Below are positions 27,417-39,547 of a stretch of 64,000 nucleotides of DNA, in pieces. The notes under the pieces were generated by a model. The model worked only from the letters and a program-made list of their open reading frames with translations. It did not search any database and was not told the DNA's origin. Position 1 is the stretch's first letter; each line of letters opens with the position of its first letter. Origin of the DNA: Chryseobacterium gleum (GTDB taxonomy: Bacteria; Bacteroidota; Bacteroidia; Flavobacteriales_D; Crocinitomicaceae); assembly GCA_945862165.1 (NCBI GenBank), contig CAMAXI010000006.1:62001-126000 (forward strand). Reading direction: 5' to 3'. Position numbers and translations under genes: made by a program.

Positions 27417-27436
27417 GGGTGTGTCGCGACGCACCC
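27417..27436. terminator. Inverted repeat between convergent genes, possible terminator
   Basis: GGGTGTGTCG/CGACGCACCC forms an 8-bp stem with a CGCG loop and one G-U or A-C pair depending on strand. It has no T-tract on either side, so terminator strength is doubtful. Confidence 0.45.
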
Positions 27437-27437
27437 A

Positions 27438-27462
27438 TTATATCAACCCCTTATATCAACCC
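27438..27462. repeat. 13-bp tandem duplication spanning the hutU stop codon
   Basis: TTATATCAACCC occurs at 27438-27449 and 27451-27462. On the minus strand this repeats the last codons (TTG ATA TAA) of hutU, so a second stop lies just past the first. Confidence 0.85.
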
Positions 27463-29448
27463 ATCCAACACATTTCCGTCCACCAACTCTGGTATCGTAA
27501 CCTTCAACAAAGGCTCTCGCTCCATTGCGCGTTTAATCGCAAAAATCGCACCTTCATTTCTAGCCCAACTTCTTCTTGAAACCCCATTATTTACATCCCA
27601 ATGTAACATAGACTTCAAACGTCTATCTGCATCAGCAGAACCATCTAATAACATTCCAAACCCTCCGTTAATAACTTCTCCCCAACCTACTCCGCCTCCA
27701 TTGTGAATAGAAACCCAAGTCGCTCCTCGGAAACTATCTCCAATCACGTTTTGAATTGCCATATCCGCAGTAAACTTAGAACCATCATAGATGTTAGAAG
27801 TTTCGCGATAAGGCGAGTCTGTTCCAGATACATCGTGGTGATCTCTACCTAATATAACTGGTCCAATTTGACCTGCTGCAATTGCTTTATTGAAAGCTTC
27901 TGCAATGAGCATTCTACCTTCAGCGTCCGCATATAAAATACGTGCTTGAGAACCGACAACTAATTTATTTTGTTGCGCACCTTTAATCCACGTAATATTA
28001 TCGTCCATTTGCTGACGTATCTCGTCTGGACTTGTCTTCATTAATTCTTCTAATACTTGACAAGCAATTTCATCTGTTTTAGCTAAATCTTCTGCTTTCC
28101 CGGATGCACAAACCCAACGAAATGGACCAAAACCATAATCAAAACACATAGGTCCCATGATATCCTGAACATAAGAAGGATATTTAAAATCAATATGATT
28201 TGTAGCCATAACATCCGCTCCAGCGCGAGAAGCCTCTAGTAAAAATGCATTCCCATAATCAAAGAAATACGTACCTTTTAAAGTATGCTTATTTATTGCT
28301 GCTGCATGACGAACTAATGTCGCTTGTACTTTATGTTTGAATTCTTCAGGATTGTTTGCCATTAAAGCATTAGACTCTTCGAACGTTAATCCAATAGGAT
28401 AATATCCTCCTGCCCATGGATTATGTAGGGAAGTTTGATCAGAACCTAAATCAATATGAATATTTTGAGTATCAAAAGCTTCCCAAACATCTACGATATT
28501 TCCTAAGTAGGCAATCGAAACAACCTCTTTATTTGCTTGCGCTTCTTTTACTCGTACAACTAATTGATTAATATCATCAATTACTTCGTTGATCCATCCT
28601 TGTTCGTGTCTTATTTTTGTAATCTTTGGATTTACCTCCGCACAAACAGTCACACAACCTGCAATATTTCCTGCTTTTGGTTGAGCTCCTGACATCCCCC
28701 CTAATCCAGAAGTAACAAATAAAGAACCCGCAGGAGATTTTTTGATTTTTCGGAATCCATTCAAAACAGTAATGGTTGTTCCATGTACAATTCCTTGTGG
28801 ACCAATATACATATAGGAGCCAGCTGTCATTTGTCCGTATTGAGAAACTCCCAAAGCATTCATTTTCTCCCAATCATCTGGTTTAGAATAATTAGGTATA
28901 ACCATTCCATTCGTCACTACAACCCGTGGAGCATCTTTATGCGAAGGAAACAACCCCATCGGATGACCTGAATACATAACTAAAGTCTGATCTTCCGTCA
29001 TCTCCGCCAAATATTTCATCGTTAAACGATATTGAATCCAATTTTGAAATACAGCGCCATTTCCTCCATAGGTAATTAACTCATGAGGGTGTTGCGCAAC
29101 TGCATAATCCAAATTATTTTGAATCATCAACATAATTGCCTTAGCTTGTAAAGATTTACCAGGATACTCTTCTATCGGACGAGCATACATCGTATAATCT
29201 GGACGAAAACGATACATATAAATACGACCAAAATCTTTCAGCTCTTGTAAAAACTCAGGCGCTAATTCCGCATGTAAATCTTTAGAAAAATAACGCAATG
29301 CATTCTCCAATGCCAATCTCGTTTCCTCTTTGGATAAAATTTGCTTACGTTTCGGAGCATGATTAATAACGCTTTCATATGCTTTTCGAGGAGGTAAAAC
29401 ACTTGGAATACCTTGTGAAATATCTTGTTGAAATTCCTGAGTTGTCAT
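27451..29448 (-). CDS. hutU: Urocanate hydratase, long form
   Basis: A 665-residue NAD-dependent enzyme converting urocanate to imidazolone propionate in histidine breakdown. The start at 29448 gives MTTQEFQQDI; an in-frame extension of 17 codons is rejected as unconserved and hydrophobic. Motifs include YGGNGAVFQNW, GPQGIVHGTTIT, GLGGMSGAQPKA and the catalytic-cysteine region GFGPFRWVCASG. Proteobacterial HutU is near 555 residues; this length is nearer the animal UROC1 form. No hutH, hutI or hutG is adjacent, so it is an orphan pathway gene here. Confidence 0.95.
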   Translation of the reverse strand: MTTQEFQQDISQGIPSVLPPRKAYESVINHAPKRKQILSKEETRLALENALRYFSKDLHAELAPEFLQELKDFGRIYMYRFRPDYTMYARPIEEYPGKSLQAKAIMLMIQNNLDYAVAQHPHELITYGGNGAVFQNWIQYRLTMKYLAEMTEDQTLVMYSGHPMGLFPSHKDAPRVVVTNGMVIPNYSKPDDWEKMNALGVSQYGQMTAGSYMYIGPQGIVHGTTITVLNGFRKIKKSPAGSLFVTSGLGGMSGAQPKAGNIAGCVTVCAEVNPKITKIRHEQGWINEVIDDINQLVVRVKEAQANKEVVSIAYLGNIVDVWEAFDTQNIHIDLGSDQTSLHNPWAGGYYPIGLTFEESNALMANNPEEFKHKVQATLVRHAAAINKHTLKGTYFFDYGNAFLLEASRAGADVMATNHIDFKYPSYVQDIMGPMCFDYGFGPFRWVCASGKAEDLAKTDEIACQVLEELMKTSPDEIRQQMDDNITWIKGAQQNKLVVGSQARILYADAEGRMLIAEAFNKAIAAGQIGPVILGRDHHDVSGTDSPYRETSNIYDGSKFTADMAIQNVIGDSFRGATWVSIHNGGGVGWGEVINGGFGMLLDGSADADRRLKSMLHWDVNNGVSRRSWARNEGAIFAIKRAMEREPLLKVTIPELVDGNVLDGLI

Positions 29449-29630
29449 AGTATGAATTTTGATTTTTTGGTGCCATAAATATAGAAAGAAGAAATGCAAA
29501 ATCCGAATCTATCACTATAAAATCAATCCCGAAAAACATATCCTAAAGATTAAAACCCTAATCACTCCCAATCCTGAAAGAACGAGATATATTCTAACAT
29601 AGAGGACCGTCTCATGACGAACGCTAAATG

Positions 29631-29655
29631 AAAAAAGCTCCCTCTCGGGAGCTTT
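29631..29655 (-). terminator. Intrinsic terminator of eno
   Basis: AAAGCTCCC and GGGAGCTTT (29634-29642 and 29647-29655) form a 9-bp stem with a 4-nt loop and a U6 run on the minus strand. Confidence 0.92.
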
Positions 29656-29685
29656 AACGGATCAAAAAAACATAAAATGTTTTTT

Positions 29686-32071
<2,386 letters not shown>

Positions 32072-32085
32072 AATAATAATTTATA

Positions 32086-32093
32086 CAAAAATA
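32086..32093 (-). promoter_or_regulatory. Likely -7 element of carA-eno
   Basis: TATTTTTG on the minus strand fits TAnnTTTG and lies 14 nt before the carA start. The -33 match is weak (TTG at 16 nt). Confidence 0.45.
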
Positions 32094-32175
32094 AATAATC
32101 AAATTATAACAACGAGTAATACATCTAAAATTCAATTAACAAATTGAATAGGTTCTTAACAATAAAACAATAACC

Positions 32176-32206
32176 AAAAAAAAAAGGGTGACCTAAGCCA
32201 CCCTTT
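32176..32206 (-). terminator. Terminator closing the ribosomal array
   Basis: AAAGGGTG pairs with CACCCTTT (32206-32199 and 32190-32183 on the minus strand) around 8 nt, followed by about ten U residues. It lies between rplQ and carA. Confidence 0.93.
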
Positions 32207-32226
32207 AACTATAAATTTAAAGAAGA

Positions 32227-32790
32227 TTATTCTTCAGTTGTAGTTTCTTCAGCTGAAGCTTCAGGAGCTTCAGGAGTAGATTCTTCAGTAGAAGCTTCAG
32301 GAGAAGTTGTTTCTTCGGTAGCAACTTCTTCAACAGAAGTTTCAGTAGAAGCAGCAGTAGCTTTTGCACCAGCTGGTTTTCTAGATCTTCTTGTCGTAGC
32401 TTTCTTAGGAGCTTCATTAGCTAACATTAACTCATTGAAATCTACTAATTCAATCATACACATTTCTGCGTTATCCCCTAAACGGAAACCTAAACGAATA
32501 ATACGTGTATAACCACCATTTCTTGTAGCAACTTTTGGTGCAACATCTCTAAATAGAGCAGAAACAGCTTCTTTATTTTTCAAATAACTAAATACTGTTC
32601 TACGTGAATGTGTAGAATCATTTTTAGATTTTGTAATTAATGGCTCAACATATCCTCTTAATGCTTTTGCTTTTGCTACAGTTGTAGTAATGCGTTTGTG
32701 CTCAATAAGTGAATTAGCCATATTAGATAGCATAGCCTTTCTGTGCTCTGATTTTCTACCTAAATGATTTACTTTATTTCCGTGTCTCAT
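32227..32790 (-). CDS. rplQ: 50S ribosomal protein L17 with an acidic C-terminal extension
   Basis: A 187-residue protein; L17 lies near the peptide exit tunnel. The core (1 to about 125, [20 protein letters not shown]) is normal. The remaining 60 or so residues begin with a basic patch ([18 protein letters not shown]) and end in a low-complexity Thr/Glu/Ala tail ([17 protein letters not shown]) coded by imperfect GAAGCTTCA-type DNA repeats. It is the last gene before the array terminator. Confidence 0.97.
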   Translation of the reverse strand: MRHGNKVNHLGRKSEHRKAMLSNMANSLIEHKRITTTVAKAKALRGYVEPLITKSKNDSTHSRRTVFSYLKNKEAVSALFRDVAPKVATRNGGYTRIIRLGFRLGDNAEMCMIELVDFNELMLANEAPKKATTRRSRKPAGAKATAASTETSVEEVATEETTSPEASTEESTPEAPEASAEETTTEE

Positions 32791-32813
32791 TGTAATACTT
32801 TATAATATGGTTA

Positions 32814-33806
32814 TTAGTCCTTGTCTAATTTGTATTTCGCAACGTTCATACCAAAAGTCAACCCCTTATTATCTACTAAATCATCTAATTCAGTAAGAGA
32901 TTTTTTACCGAAATTACGGAATTTCAATAGGTCATTTTTGTTAAACGATACTAAATCACCAAGCGTTTCAACATCTGCTGCTTTCAAACAATTTAGTGCT
33001 CTTACAGATAAATCCATATCCACTAATTTTGTTTTTAACAACTGACGCATGTGCAAAGATGTTTCATCAAATTCATCTGTATCAGATTTAGATTCGCTAT
33101 CCAATGTGATTTTCTCATCGGAAAACAACATAAAGTGGTGAATTAAAATCTTTGCAGCTTCTTTCAAAGCATCTTTTGGATGAATTGAACCATTAGTAGT
33201 GATTTCCATAACCAACTTCTCATAATCCGTTTTTTGCTCTACACGAAAGTTTTCAATCGCATAATTAACGTTTTTAATCGGAGTAAAAATAGAATCAATA
33301 AAAATAGTTCCAAATGGAACACCTTGAATTTTATTTTCTTCAGCAGGAACATACCCTCTACCTTTGATAATGGTTAATTCCATTTCAAATTTAACAGATG
33401 GTTCCATGTTACAAATTACTAATTCAGGATTTAAAACCTGAAAAGCAGATGTAAATTTACCTAAATCTCCAGCAGTTAATTGATTTTGACCAGTAACAGA
33501 AACAACTACAGTCTCATTATCAGTTCCATCAATTTGTTGTTTGAAACAAACTTGCTTTAAATTAAGTACAATTTCTGTAATATCTTCTACCACACCTTTT
33601 AAAGTAGTAAACTCATGATCTGCCCCTTCAATACGAATGGAAGATATTGCGAATCCTTCTAAGGAAGATAATAATATTCGACGTAATGCATTACCTACAG
33701 TGATACCATAACCAGGCTCCAAAGGACGGAATTCAAATTGTCCTTTATGCTCATCTGATTGAATCATGATAACCTTGTCAGGCTTTTGGAAGTCTAAAAT
33801 AGCCAT
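32814..33806 (-). CDS. rpoA: DNA-directed RNA polymerase subunit alpha
   Basis: A 330-residue subunit that nucleates polymerase assembly. The N-terminal dimerisation domain (about 1-230) contains [20 protein letters not shown]. The C-terminal domain (about 255-320) has the helix-hairpin-helix [20 protein letters not shown] and [11 protein letters not shown] that bind UP-element DNA and activators. It sits between rpsD (16 nt) and rplQ (23 nt), the conserved alpha-operon order. Confidence 0.98.
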   Translation of the reverse strand: MAILDFQKPDKVIMIQSDEHKGQFEFRPLEPGYGITVGNALRRILLSSLEGFAISSIRIEGADHEFTTLKGVVEDITEIVLNLKQVCFKQQIDGTDNETVVVSVTGQNQLTAGDLGKFTSAFQVLNPELVICNMEPSVKFEMELTIIKGRGYVPAEENKIQGVPFGTIFIDSIFTPIKNVNYAIENFRVEQKTDYEKLVMEITTNGSIHPKDALKEAAKILIHHFMLFSDEKITLDSESKSDTDEFDETSLHMRQLLKTKLVDMDLSVRALNCLKAADVETLGDLVSFNKNDLLKFRNFGKKSLTELDDLVDNKGLTFGMNVAKYKLDKD

Positions 33807-33822
33807 GTTAATTCTTTAATTA

Positions 33823-34431
33823 TTATTTAGAATATAATTCGACAATTAATTGTTCTTTGATGTTTTCAGGAATCATTTCACGTGCTGGTGTAGCTAAAAA
33901 TCTTCCAGCTAACTCAGAATTATTCCAATCTAACCAATCATACTTCTTGCTAGAAGAAGCTAATGAAGAAGTAATTGCTTCTAAAGATTTAGATTTTTCA
34001 CGAACACCAATAACATCACCAATTTTAACAGTGTAAGAAGGAATGTTTACAACCTCACCGTTAACAGTAATATGTCTGTGTGAGACTAATTGTCTAGCAC
34101 CACTACGAGAAGGAGAAATACCTAAACGGTAAACCGTATTATCTAAACGAGACTCACACAATTGTAATAAGTTCTCTCCAGTAATTCCTTTCATACGAGA
34201 AGCTTTCTCGAACAAGTTAGAGAATTGACGTTCCAAAATACCATATGTGTATTTTGCTTTTTGCTTTTCCGCTAATTGAATTGCGTACTCAGATTTTTTT
34301 CCTCCTCTTCTTTTATTTGGACCATGTTGTCCAGGACCATAAGCTCTTTTATCTAAAGCTTTATCTGGTCCGAAGATAGGTTCATTGAATCGTCGAGCTA
34401 TTTTCGACTTTGGACCTGTGTATCTTGCCAT
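33823..34431 (-). CDS. rpsD: 30S ribosomal protein S4
   Basis: A 202-residue primary 16S-binding protein. The S4 RNA-binding domain is visible as [20 protein letters not shown] then [14 protein letters not shown]. The N-terminal basic part ([19 protein letters not shown]) lacks the zinc-binding cysteines of some S4 proteins. In E. coli S4 represses the alpha operon by binding its mRNA. Here the largest gap in the array (74 nt) lies just upstream and holds a strong stem-loop, a candidate S4 target. Confidence 0.98.
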   Translation of the reverse strand: MARYTGPKSKIARRFNEPIFGPDKALDKRAYGPGQHGPNKRRGGKKSEYAIQLAEKQKAKYTYGILERQFSNLFEKASRMKGITGENLLQLCESRLDNTVYRLGISPSRSGARQLVSHRHITVNGEVVNIPSYTVKIGDVIGVREKSKSLEAITSSLASSSKKYDWLDWNNSELAGRFLATPAREMIPENIKEQLIVELYSK

Positions 34432-34445
34432 TTTTATTTAATTTA

Positions 34446-34497
34446 AAAAGAGAGAGTGTGAATTAAGGCTTTCCTTCGACACTCTATATTCTCTTTT
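34446..34497 (-). promoter_or_regulatory. Three-tier stem-loop ahead of rpsD
   Basis: Three nested helices stack: 34446-34452 with 34491-34497 (AAAAGAG/CTCTTTT), 34453-34459 with 34479-34485 (AGAGTGT/ACACTCT) and 34465-34468 with 34473-34476 (AAGG/CCTT). A 5-nt one-sided bulge separates the first two. On the minus strand the structure ends in a U-run 14 nt before the S4 start codon. Confidence 0.65.
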
Positions 34498-34505
34498 GGT
34501 TTATA

Positions 34506-34892
34506 CTATACTCTTCTACGTTTAGGAGGGCGACATCCATTATGTGGTAATGGAGTAATATCAACTATTTCTACAACTTCAATTCCAGAATTATGAATTG
34601 AACGAATTGCAGACTCACGTCCTCCACCTGGTCCTTTTACGAAAACCTTAACTTTACGTAATCCGAAGTCAAATGCTTCTTTGGAACAATCTTCAGCAGC
34701 CATTTGCGCAGCATAAGGCGTGTTTTTCTTCGATCCTCTGAATCCCATTTTACCAGCCGATGACCAAGATATAACTTGACCAGCGTTGTTAGTCAAAGAA
34801 ATAATAACATTGTTGAAGGTAGCTTGAATATGCGCTTCACCCATTGCCTCTACTTTGACGTTTTTCTTCTTCTTTTTATCAGCTTTTGCCAT
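34506..34892 (-). CDS. rpsK: 30S ribosomal protein S11
   Basis: A 128-residue protein of the 30S platform that contacts S7 and the mRNA exit region. Family blocks [35 protein letters not shown] and [12 protein letters not shown] are intact. The Lys-rich N-terminus (KADKKKKKN) fits rRNA contact. It follows rpsM by 8 nt. Confidence 0.98.
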   Translation of the reverse strand: MAKADKKKKKNVKVEAMGEAHIQATFNNVIISLTNNAGQVISWSSAGKMGFRGSKKNTPYAAQMAAEDCSKEAFDFGLRKVKVFVKGPGGGRESAIRSIHNSGIEVVEIVDITPLPHNGCRPPKRRRV

Positions 34893-34900
34893 ACTATTTA

Positions 34901-35275
34901 TTATTTAGTCGCTTTTTTCTTGTTCGCAACTGTTTTTCTTTTACCTTTTCTTGTACGAGAGTTGTTCTTTGTACGTTGACCTCTTAATGGTAAACCAGCT
35001 CTGTGACGAATCCCACGATTACATCCAATATCCATTAAACGTTTGATGTTTAATTGTACTTCAGAACGTAACTGTCCTTCTACTTTAAACTCGTTAATAG
35101 ACTCACGAATCAAACCAATTTGATCGTCATTCCAATCTTGAACTTTGATATTTTCATCAATACCATTTTTATCCAAAACTTGCTTAGCCGTGCTACGACC
35201 AATACCATAGATGTAAGTCAATCCAATTACACCTCTTTTTTTCTTTGGTAAATCTATACCTGCTATACGTGCCAT
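34901..35275 (-). CDS. rpsM: 30S ribosomal protein S13
   Basis: A 124-residue protein of the 30S head that touches the P-site tRNA and forms intersubunit bridges. The start [20 protein letters not shown] and the [20 protein letters not shown] block are canonical. The basic tail ([15 protein letters not shown]) reaches toward tRNA in known structures. Normal length. Confidence 0.98.
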   Translation of the reverse strand: MARIAGIDLPKKKRGVIGLTYIYGIGRSTAKQVLDKNGIDENIKVQDWNDDQIGLIRESINEFKVEGQLRSEVQLNIKRLMDIGCNRGIRHRAGLPLRGQRTKNNSRTRKGKRKTVANKKKATK

Positions 35276-35287
35276 ATACCTACTAAA

Positions 35288-35404
35288 TTATCCTTGTCTT
35301 TGTTTAAGTTTTGGATTTTTTTTATTAATCACATAAACTCTACCTTTTCTCTTAACGATCTTGCAGTCTGCAGAACGTTTTTTTACTGAAGCTCTAACTT
35401 TCAT
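35288..35404 (-). CDS. rpmJ: 50S ribosomal protein L36, zinc-ligand-free form
   Basis: A 38-residue protein read directly on the minus strand: it begins [19 protein letters not shown] and ends NPKLKQRQG. Of the four zinc ligands in C+ L36, only C14 remains: the first Cys is Ser11, and the later Cys and His are Asn and Leu. This is the zinc-independent form, common in Bacteroidota as far as I recall. It sits 24 nt after infA and 12 nt before rpsM. Confidence 0.95.
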   Translation of the reverse strand: MKVRASVKKRSADCKIVKRKGRVYVINKKNPKLKQRQG

Positions 35405-35428
35405 TTTTTTATTATTTAAGGAGAAATC

Positions 35429-35647
35429 CTATTTGTATCTAAACGAGATACGCCCTTTTGATAAATCATAAGGCGACATCTCAACCTTTACTCTATCACC
35501 TGGAAGTATTTTAATGTAAAACATTCTCATCTTTCCAGAAATATGTGCGGTGATAACATGACCATTCTCTAACTCAACACGAAACATTGCATTAGAAAGC
35601 GCCTCAATTATTACACCATCTTGTTCTATAGAAGTTTGCTTTGCCAT
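35429..35647 (-). CDS. infA: Translation initiation factor IF-1
   Basis: A 72-residue OB-fold protein that occupies the A site during initiation with IF-2 and IF-3. The sequence [20 protein letters not shown] and the [20 protein letters not shown] end are typical. It begins 2 nt after secY; the map gene often found between them in other bacteria is absent. Confidence 0.98.
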   Translation of the reverse strand: MAKQTSIEQDGVIIEALSNAMFRVELENGHVITAHISGKMRMFYIKILPGDRVKVEMSPYDLSKGRISFRYK

Positions 35648-35649
35648 AA

Positions 35650-36990
35650 TTAATAAGATGCTATTTCACTTGTTTGTCTACCTCTAACTCTTGATCCTTC
35701 CATTAAACCATCCATATGTTTATTTAACAAATAGGTCTCAATTTGTTGAAGTGTATCCAAAACAACACCAACCATAATTAACAAAGAAGTTCCACCAAAA
35801 AACATCTCAAATCCAGAAGTAATACCAGCTCCATGTGCAATAGATGGTAAAATTGCAATCAATGCTAAGAAAATTGAACCAGGTAGCGTAATACGAGAAA
35901 CCAAAGTGTCAATATAATCAGCAGTTTCATCACCAGGTTTAACTCCAGGGATAAAACCTCCGCTACGTTTCATATCATCCGCCATTTTACGAGGATTAAT
36001 CATAATCGCAGTATAAAAGAAAGTAAATACAATAATCAACAATGCTAATAAACCATTGTATGAAAATCCATATACATCCCCTAAAGTACGTTGAATAAAA
36101 TTAGTTGATCCCTCTGCACTTGCTTTTGAAAAAATCATAACCGGAATAGTCATAATTGCTTGAGCAAAAATAATCGGCATAACTCCACTAGCATTAACTT
36201 TGATAGGTAAATAACTACGAGCAGCTTCAGAATCTACACCACGAGAACCAACGATTCTTTTTGCTGTACTCATTGGAATTTTACGAACACCCTGAACAAT
36301 TAAGATAGTACCTAAAACGATCAACATAAATGCAACCAATTCTAAAACAATCATAATCAAGTTATCCTTATTAAATCCAATTTCTGCAAATAATGCTTGT
36401 GGAAAACGAGATAGAATACCTACAGTAATTAATAATGAAATTCCATTACCAATTCCTTTGTCAGTAATTCGCTCACCTAACCATACTGCGAACATAGATC
36501 CAGCTACTAAAACAATTGTAGATTGAATCCACCAAATTGAACTAGCATCTAAAGGTAAAGCACCTTTGTTACCGATCCACATTGTTAAATATGTAGGAGC
36601 TTGAAGAGCACAAATTATAATCGTAAGAATACGCGTATAATTATTAATTCTCTTTTTACCAGACTCTCCTTCATTTTGCATTTTTTGCACAGCAGGAACT
36701 GCCATGCCCAACAATTGCATAATGATAGAAGCACTAATATAAGGCATAATCCCTAAAGCCATAATTGAAGCATTAGAAAAACCACCTCCAGAGAAAAGAG
36801 ACAATAAAGACTCAAGTGCATTCGAATCACCTTTAGCATTAGCCGCAGCTAAAGCATCATAATTAACACCTGGTAAGATGATAAAAGAACCAACTCTATA
36901 TACAAGAATTAGAGAAAGAGTTAATAAAATCCTCTTTCTCAATTCTTCTACTTTCCAGATATTTTTAATATTCTGTATAAACTTCTTCAT
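35650..36990 (-). CDS. secY: Preprotein translocase subunit SecY
   Basis: A 446-residue inner-membrane channel protein with about ten transmembrane helices. Visible features are the first helix ([20 protein letters not shown]), the plug and TM2 region ([20 protein letters not shown]) and the TM7-8 cytoplasmic loop. It exports signal-peptide proteins, including all T9SS cargo in this window. adk does not follow it, unlike in many other phyla. Confidence 0.98.
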   Translation of the reverse strand: MKKFIQNIKNIWKVEELRKRILLTLSLILVYRVGSFIILPGVNYDALAAANAKGDSNALESLLSLFSGGGFSNASIMALGIMPYISASIIMQLLGMAVPAVQKMQNEGESGKKRINNYTRILTIIICALQAPTYLTMWIGNKGALPLDASSIWWIQSTIVLVAGSMFAVWLGERITDKGIGNGISLLITVGILSRFPQALFAEIGFNKDNLIMIVLELVAFMLIVLGTILIVQGVRKIPMSTAKRIVGSRGVDSEAARSYLPIKVNASGVMPIIFAQAIMTIPVMIFSKASAEGSTNFIQRTLGDVYGFSYNGLLALLIIVFTFFYTAIMINPRKMADDMKRSGGFIPGVKPGDETADYIDTLVSRITLPGSIFLALIAILPSIAHGAGITSGFEMFFGGTSLLIMVGVVLDTLQQIETYLLNKHMDGLMEGSRVRGRQTSEIASY

Positions 36991-37015
36991 TTTAATAAAA
37001 TAAAGGCAAAGTTAA

Positions 37016-37462
37016 TTAGATTTCTGAACAATTACCACCTTGTTCTTCAATAACTGCTTTTGCAGTATCAGAAAACTTATGTGCACTTACACTTATTTTA
37101 GATTTTAATTCACCTCGACCTAATACTTTTACTAAATCGTTACGCGAAATAAGACCATGTGTACGTAATACATCAGGAGTAATTTCAGTTACATTTTTAC
37201 GTTCAATCAAAGACTGAATAATGTCTAAATTAATAGCCTTATATTCTACTCTGTTTATATTTTTAAATCCAAATTTAGGAACACGTCTTTGAAGAGGCAT
37301 TTGCCCACCTTCAAAACCGATTTTCGTACTATATCCAGATCTTGATTTTGCTCCTTTGTGTCCACGTGTAGAAGTTCCACCATGCCCTGATCCTTGACCA
37401 CGAGCAATTCGTTTTGTCTTCTTTACAGAACCTTTTGCAGGAGTTAAATTATGTAAATTCAT
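37016..37462 (-). CDS. rplO: 50S ribosomal protein L15
   Basis: A 148-residue late-assembly protein. The Gly/Arg-rich N-terminal extension (RIARGQGSGHGGTSTRGHKG) threads into 23S rRNA, and the globular part ends FSDTAKAVIEEQGG. It is 25 nt upstream of secY in the usual spc order. Confidence 0.98.
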   Translation of the reverse strand: MNLHNLTPAKGSVKKTKRIARGQGSGHGGTSTRGHKGAKSRSGYSTKIGFEGGQMPLQRRVPKFGFKNINRVEYKAINLDIIQSLIERKNVTEITPDVLRTHGLISRNDLVKVLGRGELKSKISVSAHKFSDTAKAVIEEQGGNCSEI

Positions 37463-37482
37463 ATTAATTCGATTTAAAGATT

Positions 37483-37659
37483 TTACTCAACAACTTCCAA
37501 AAGATGTTGTACTTTTTTAACCATACCTAATATCTGAGGTGTAGCTTCGTGTTCAATTACCTGATTCATTTTTTTTAATCCTAAAGCTTGCATAGTAGCT
37601 TTTTGAATAGCAGGACGTTTAATCGAACTTCTTACTTGCTTAATTTTAATTGTAGCCAT
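37483..37659 (-). CDS. rpmD: 50S ribosomal protein L30
   Basis: A 58-residue protein. The start at 37659 gives MATIKIKQVRSSIKR; a longer in-frame start inside rpsE is rejected. The family core KRPAIQKATMQALGLKKMNQ is present. Some bacteria lack L30; its presence between rpsE and rplO is the classical order. Confidence 0.96.
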   Translation of the reverse strand: MATIKIKQVRSSIKRPAIQKATMQALGLKKMNQVIEHEATPQILGMVKKVQHLLEVVE

Positions 37660-37669
37660 GATTGAAATA

Positions 37670-38188
37670 TTAACCGTTAAACACTTTATCCAAACTAATA
37701 CCACGTTGTCTAGCAACTGTAACAGCATCTCTCATTTGAGATAACGCATCCATAGTTGCTTTAATAACGTTGTGAGGATTTGATGAACCCTGAGATTTAG
37801 CAAGTACATTGTGTACTCCTACGCTCTCTAAAACTGCACGCATAGCACCACCCGCAATAACACCTGTACCAGGAGTAGCTGGTTTAAGTAGAACCTGTGC
37901 TCCACCGAATTTACCTTTTTGTGCATGAGGAACTGTTCCTTTTAAAATTGGAACACGTATCAAATTCTTTTTTGCATCGTCAATACCTTTAGTAATCGCT
38001 TCAGTAACCTCTTTAGCTTTTCCTAATCCATGACCAACGATTCCGTTTTCGTCACCTACTACAACAATCGCAGAAAAACTAAAAGTACGTCCACCTTTTG
38101 TAACCTTGGTTACACGGTTAATCGCAACTAATTTGTCTTTCAACTCAGTTTCTGTAGATTTTACTCTATTTAAATTTAATGTCGCCAT
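37670..38188 (-). CDS. rpsE: 30S ribosomal protein S5
   Basis: A 172-residue protein near the mRNA entry channel, affecting decoding fidelity. The double-stranded RNA-binding N-terminal domain contains [20 protein letters not shown] and [10 protein letters not shown]; the C-terminal half has [15 protein letters not shown]. Normal length. It starts 3 nt after rplR. Confidence 0.98.
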   Translation of the reverse strand: MATLNLNRVKSTETELKDKLVAINRVTKVTKGGRTFSFSAIVVVGDENGIVGHGLGKAKEVTEAITKGIDDAKKNLIRVPILKGTVPHAQKGKFGGAQVLLKPATPGTGVIAGGAMRAVLESVGVHNVLAKSQGSSNPHNVIKATMDALSQMRDAVTVARQRGISLDKVFNG

Positions 38189-38191
38189 CGT

Positions 38192-38545
38192 TTAAAATTT
38201 AAGTCCACCTTCTCTTGCAGAGTCAGCTAATGATTTAACTCTTCCATGATACAAATAACCATTTCTATCAAAAACTACTTTTTCGATACCAGCTTTAATT
38301 GCTTTAGCAGCAACTTCTTTACCAACTAATGCAGCTTGTTCAACTTTCGTTAATTTATCCGCTGCAGCGTTTTTATAAGAGCTAGATGCTACCAAAGTAA
38401 CACCATTCGTGTCGTCAATCAATTGAGCGTAAATCTGCTTGTTAGAGCGGAATACAGTCAAACGAGGCAATTGAGCAGAACCAGAAACTTTCTTTCTGAT
38501 TCTTCTTTTAATCTTAGCTCTTCTATTTATTTTACTAAATGCCAT
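38192..38545 (-). CDS. rplR: 50S ribosomal protein L18
   Basis: A 117-residue 5S rRNA-binding protein that works with L5. The basic N-terminus ([18 protein letters not shown]) and the central [18 protein letters not shown] and [17 protein letters not shown] blocks are canonical. Confidence 0.98.
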   Translation of the reverse strand: MAFSKINRRAKIKRRIRKKVSGSAQLPRLTVFRSNKQIYAQLIDDTNGVTLVASSSYKNAAADKLTKVEQAALVGKEVAAKAIKAGIEKVVFDRNGYLYHGRVKSLADSAREGGLKF

Positions 38546-38556
38546 GATATTTTAAA

Positions 38557-39111
38557 TTATTTTTTACCTGCAGCTTTACCAGCTTTTCTTCTAATTATTT
38601 CACCAACAAATTTGATACCTTTACCTTTATAAGGCTCTGGTTTACGAAGGGAACGAATTTTGGCAGCAACTTGTCCTACTAATTGTTTATCGTGAGACTC
38701 TAAAGTTACAACTGGAGCTTTACCCTTAAGGGTTTCTGCAGATACCTTAATTTCAGAAGGAACTTCCAAAATAATCGCATGTGAATAACCTAATGACAAC
38801 TCTAAAGTTTGACCTGTAGCAGTTGCACGGTAACCTACACCGATAACTTCCATTTCCTTCTTGTACCCTTGCGATACACCAGTAATCATATTATTAACTA
38901 AAGCACGGTATAAACCATGTTTAGCTCTATGATTAGGGGCATCAGATTCGCGGTTAAAAGTGATTACATTGTCCTCAATGATAAGTGTAACACAAGAATC
39001 AATTTCTTGTGTTAAAGTACCTTTAGAACCTTTAACAGAAACAACGTTTCCATTAAGTTTTACTTCTACTCCACTCGGGATCGTAATTGGATTTTTACCT
39101 ATCCTTGACAT
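38557..39111 (-). CDS. rplF: 50S ribosomal protein L6
   Basis: A 184-residue protein near the factor-binding site. It consists of two repeated alpha/beta domains; MSRIGKNPITIPSGVEV starts the first, and the second carries GVGYRATATGQTLELSLGYS and the C-terminal signature PEPYKGKGIKFVGE. The tail is Lys/Gly rich. Confidence 0.98.
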   Translation of the reverse strand: MSRIGKNPITIPSGVEVKLNGNVVSVKGSKGTLTQEIDSCVTLIIEDNVITFNRESDAPNHRAKHGLYRALVNNMITGVSQGYKKEMEVIGVGYRATATGQTLELSLGYSHAIILEVPSEIKVSAETLKGKAPVVTLESHDKQLVGQVAAKIRSLRKPEPYKGKGIKFVGEIIRRKAGKAAGKK

Positions 39112-39129
39112 TTTACTAATTAAATTTAA

Positions 39130-39528
39130 TTAATATACATAGCAGAGAACTTCTCCACCAACGTTGTTTTTTCTAGCTTCTTTATCAGTTATTACACCTT
39201 TAGAAGTAGATACGATTGCAATACCTAAACCGTTTAATACACGTGGCATTTCAGCAGAACCGCTATATTTTCTTAATCCCGGACGTGATGCACGAACAAG
39301 TTTAGTAATAGCAGGTACTTTCGTAGACTGATTGTATTTAAGTGCAATTTTAATTACACCTTGTTTCTCGTTATCTTCGAATTTAAAGTTTGTAATGTAA
39401 CCTTGATCGAAAAGGATTTGAGTCATAGCTCTCTTTACATTAGAGCCAGGGATCTCAACCATTTTCAAATTAGCACTACTCGCATTTCTAATTCGAGTCA
39501 AGAAATCTGCAATAGGATCTGTATTCAT
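39130..39528 (-). CDS. rpsH: 30S ribosomal protein S8
   Basis: A 132-residue primary 16S-binding protein. MNTDPIADFLTRIRNA at the start and NGLGIAIVSTSKGVITDKEA plus GGEVLCYVY at the end are family hallmarks. In E. coli S8 represses the spc operon by binding the rplE region; no matching structure was sought beyond inspection of the short gaps here. Confidence 0.98.
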   Translation of the reverse strand: MNTDPIADFLTRIRNASSANLKMVEIPGSNVKRAMTQILFDQGYITNFKFEDNEKQGVIKIALKYNQSTKVPAITKLVRASRPGLRKYSGSAEMPRVLNGLGIAIVSTSKGVITDKEARKNNVGGEVLCYVY

Positions 39529-39547
39529 TTTTTACCTAATTAAGATT

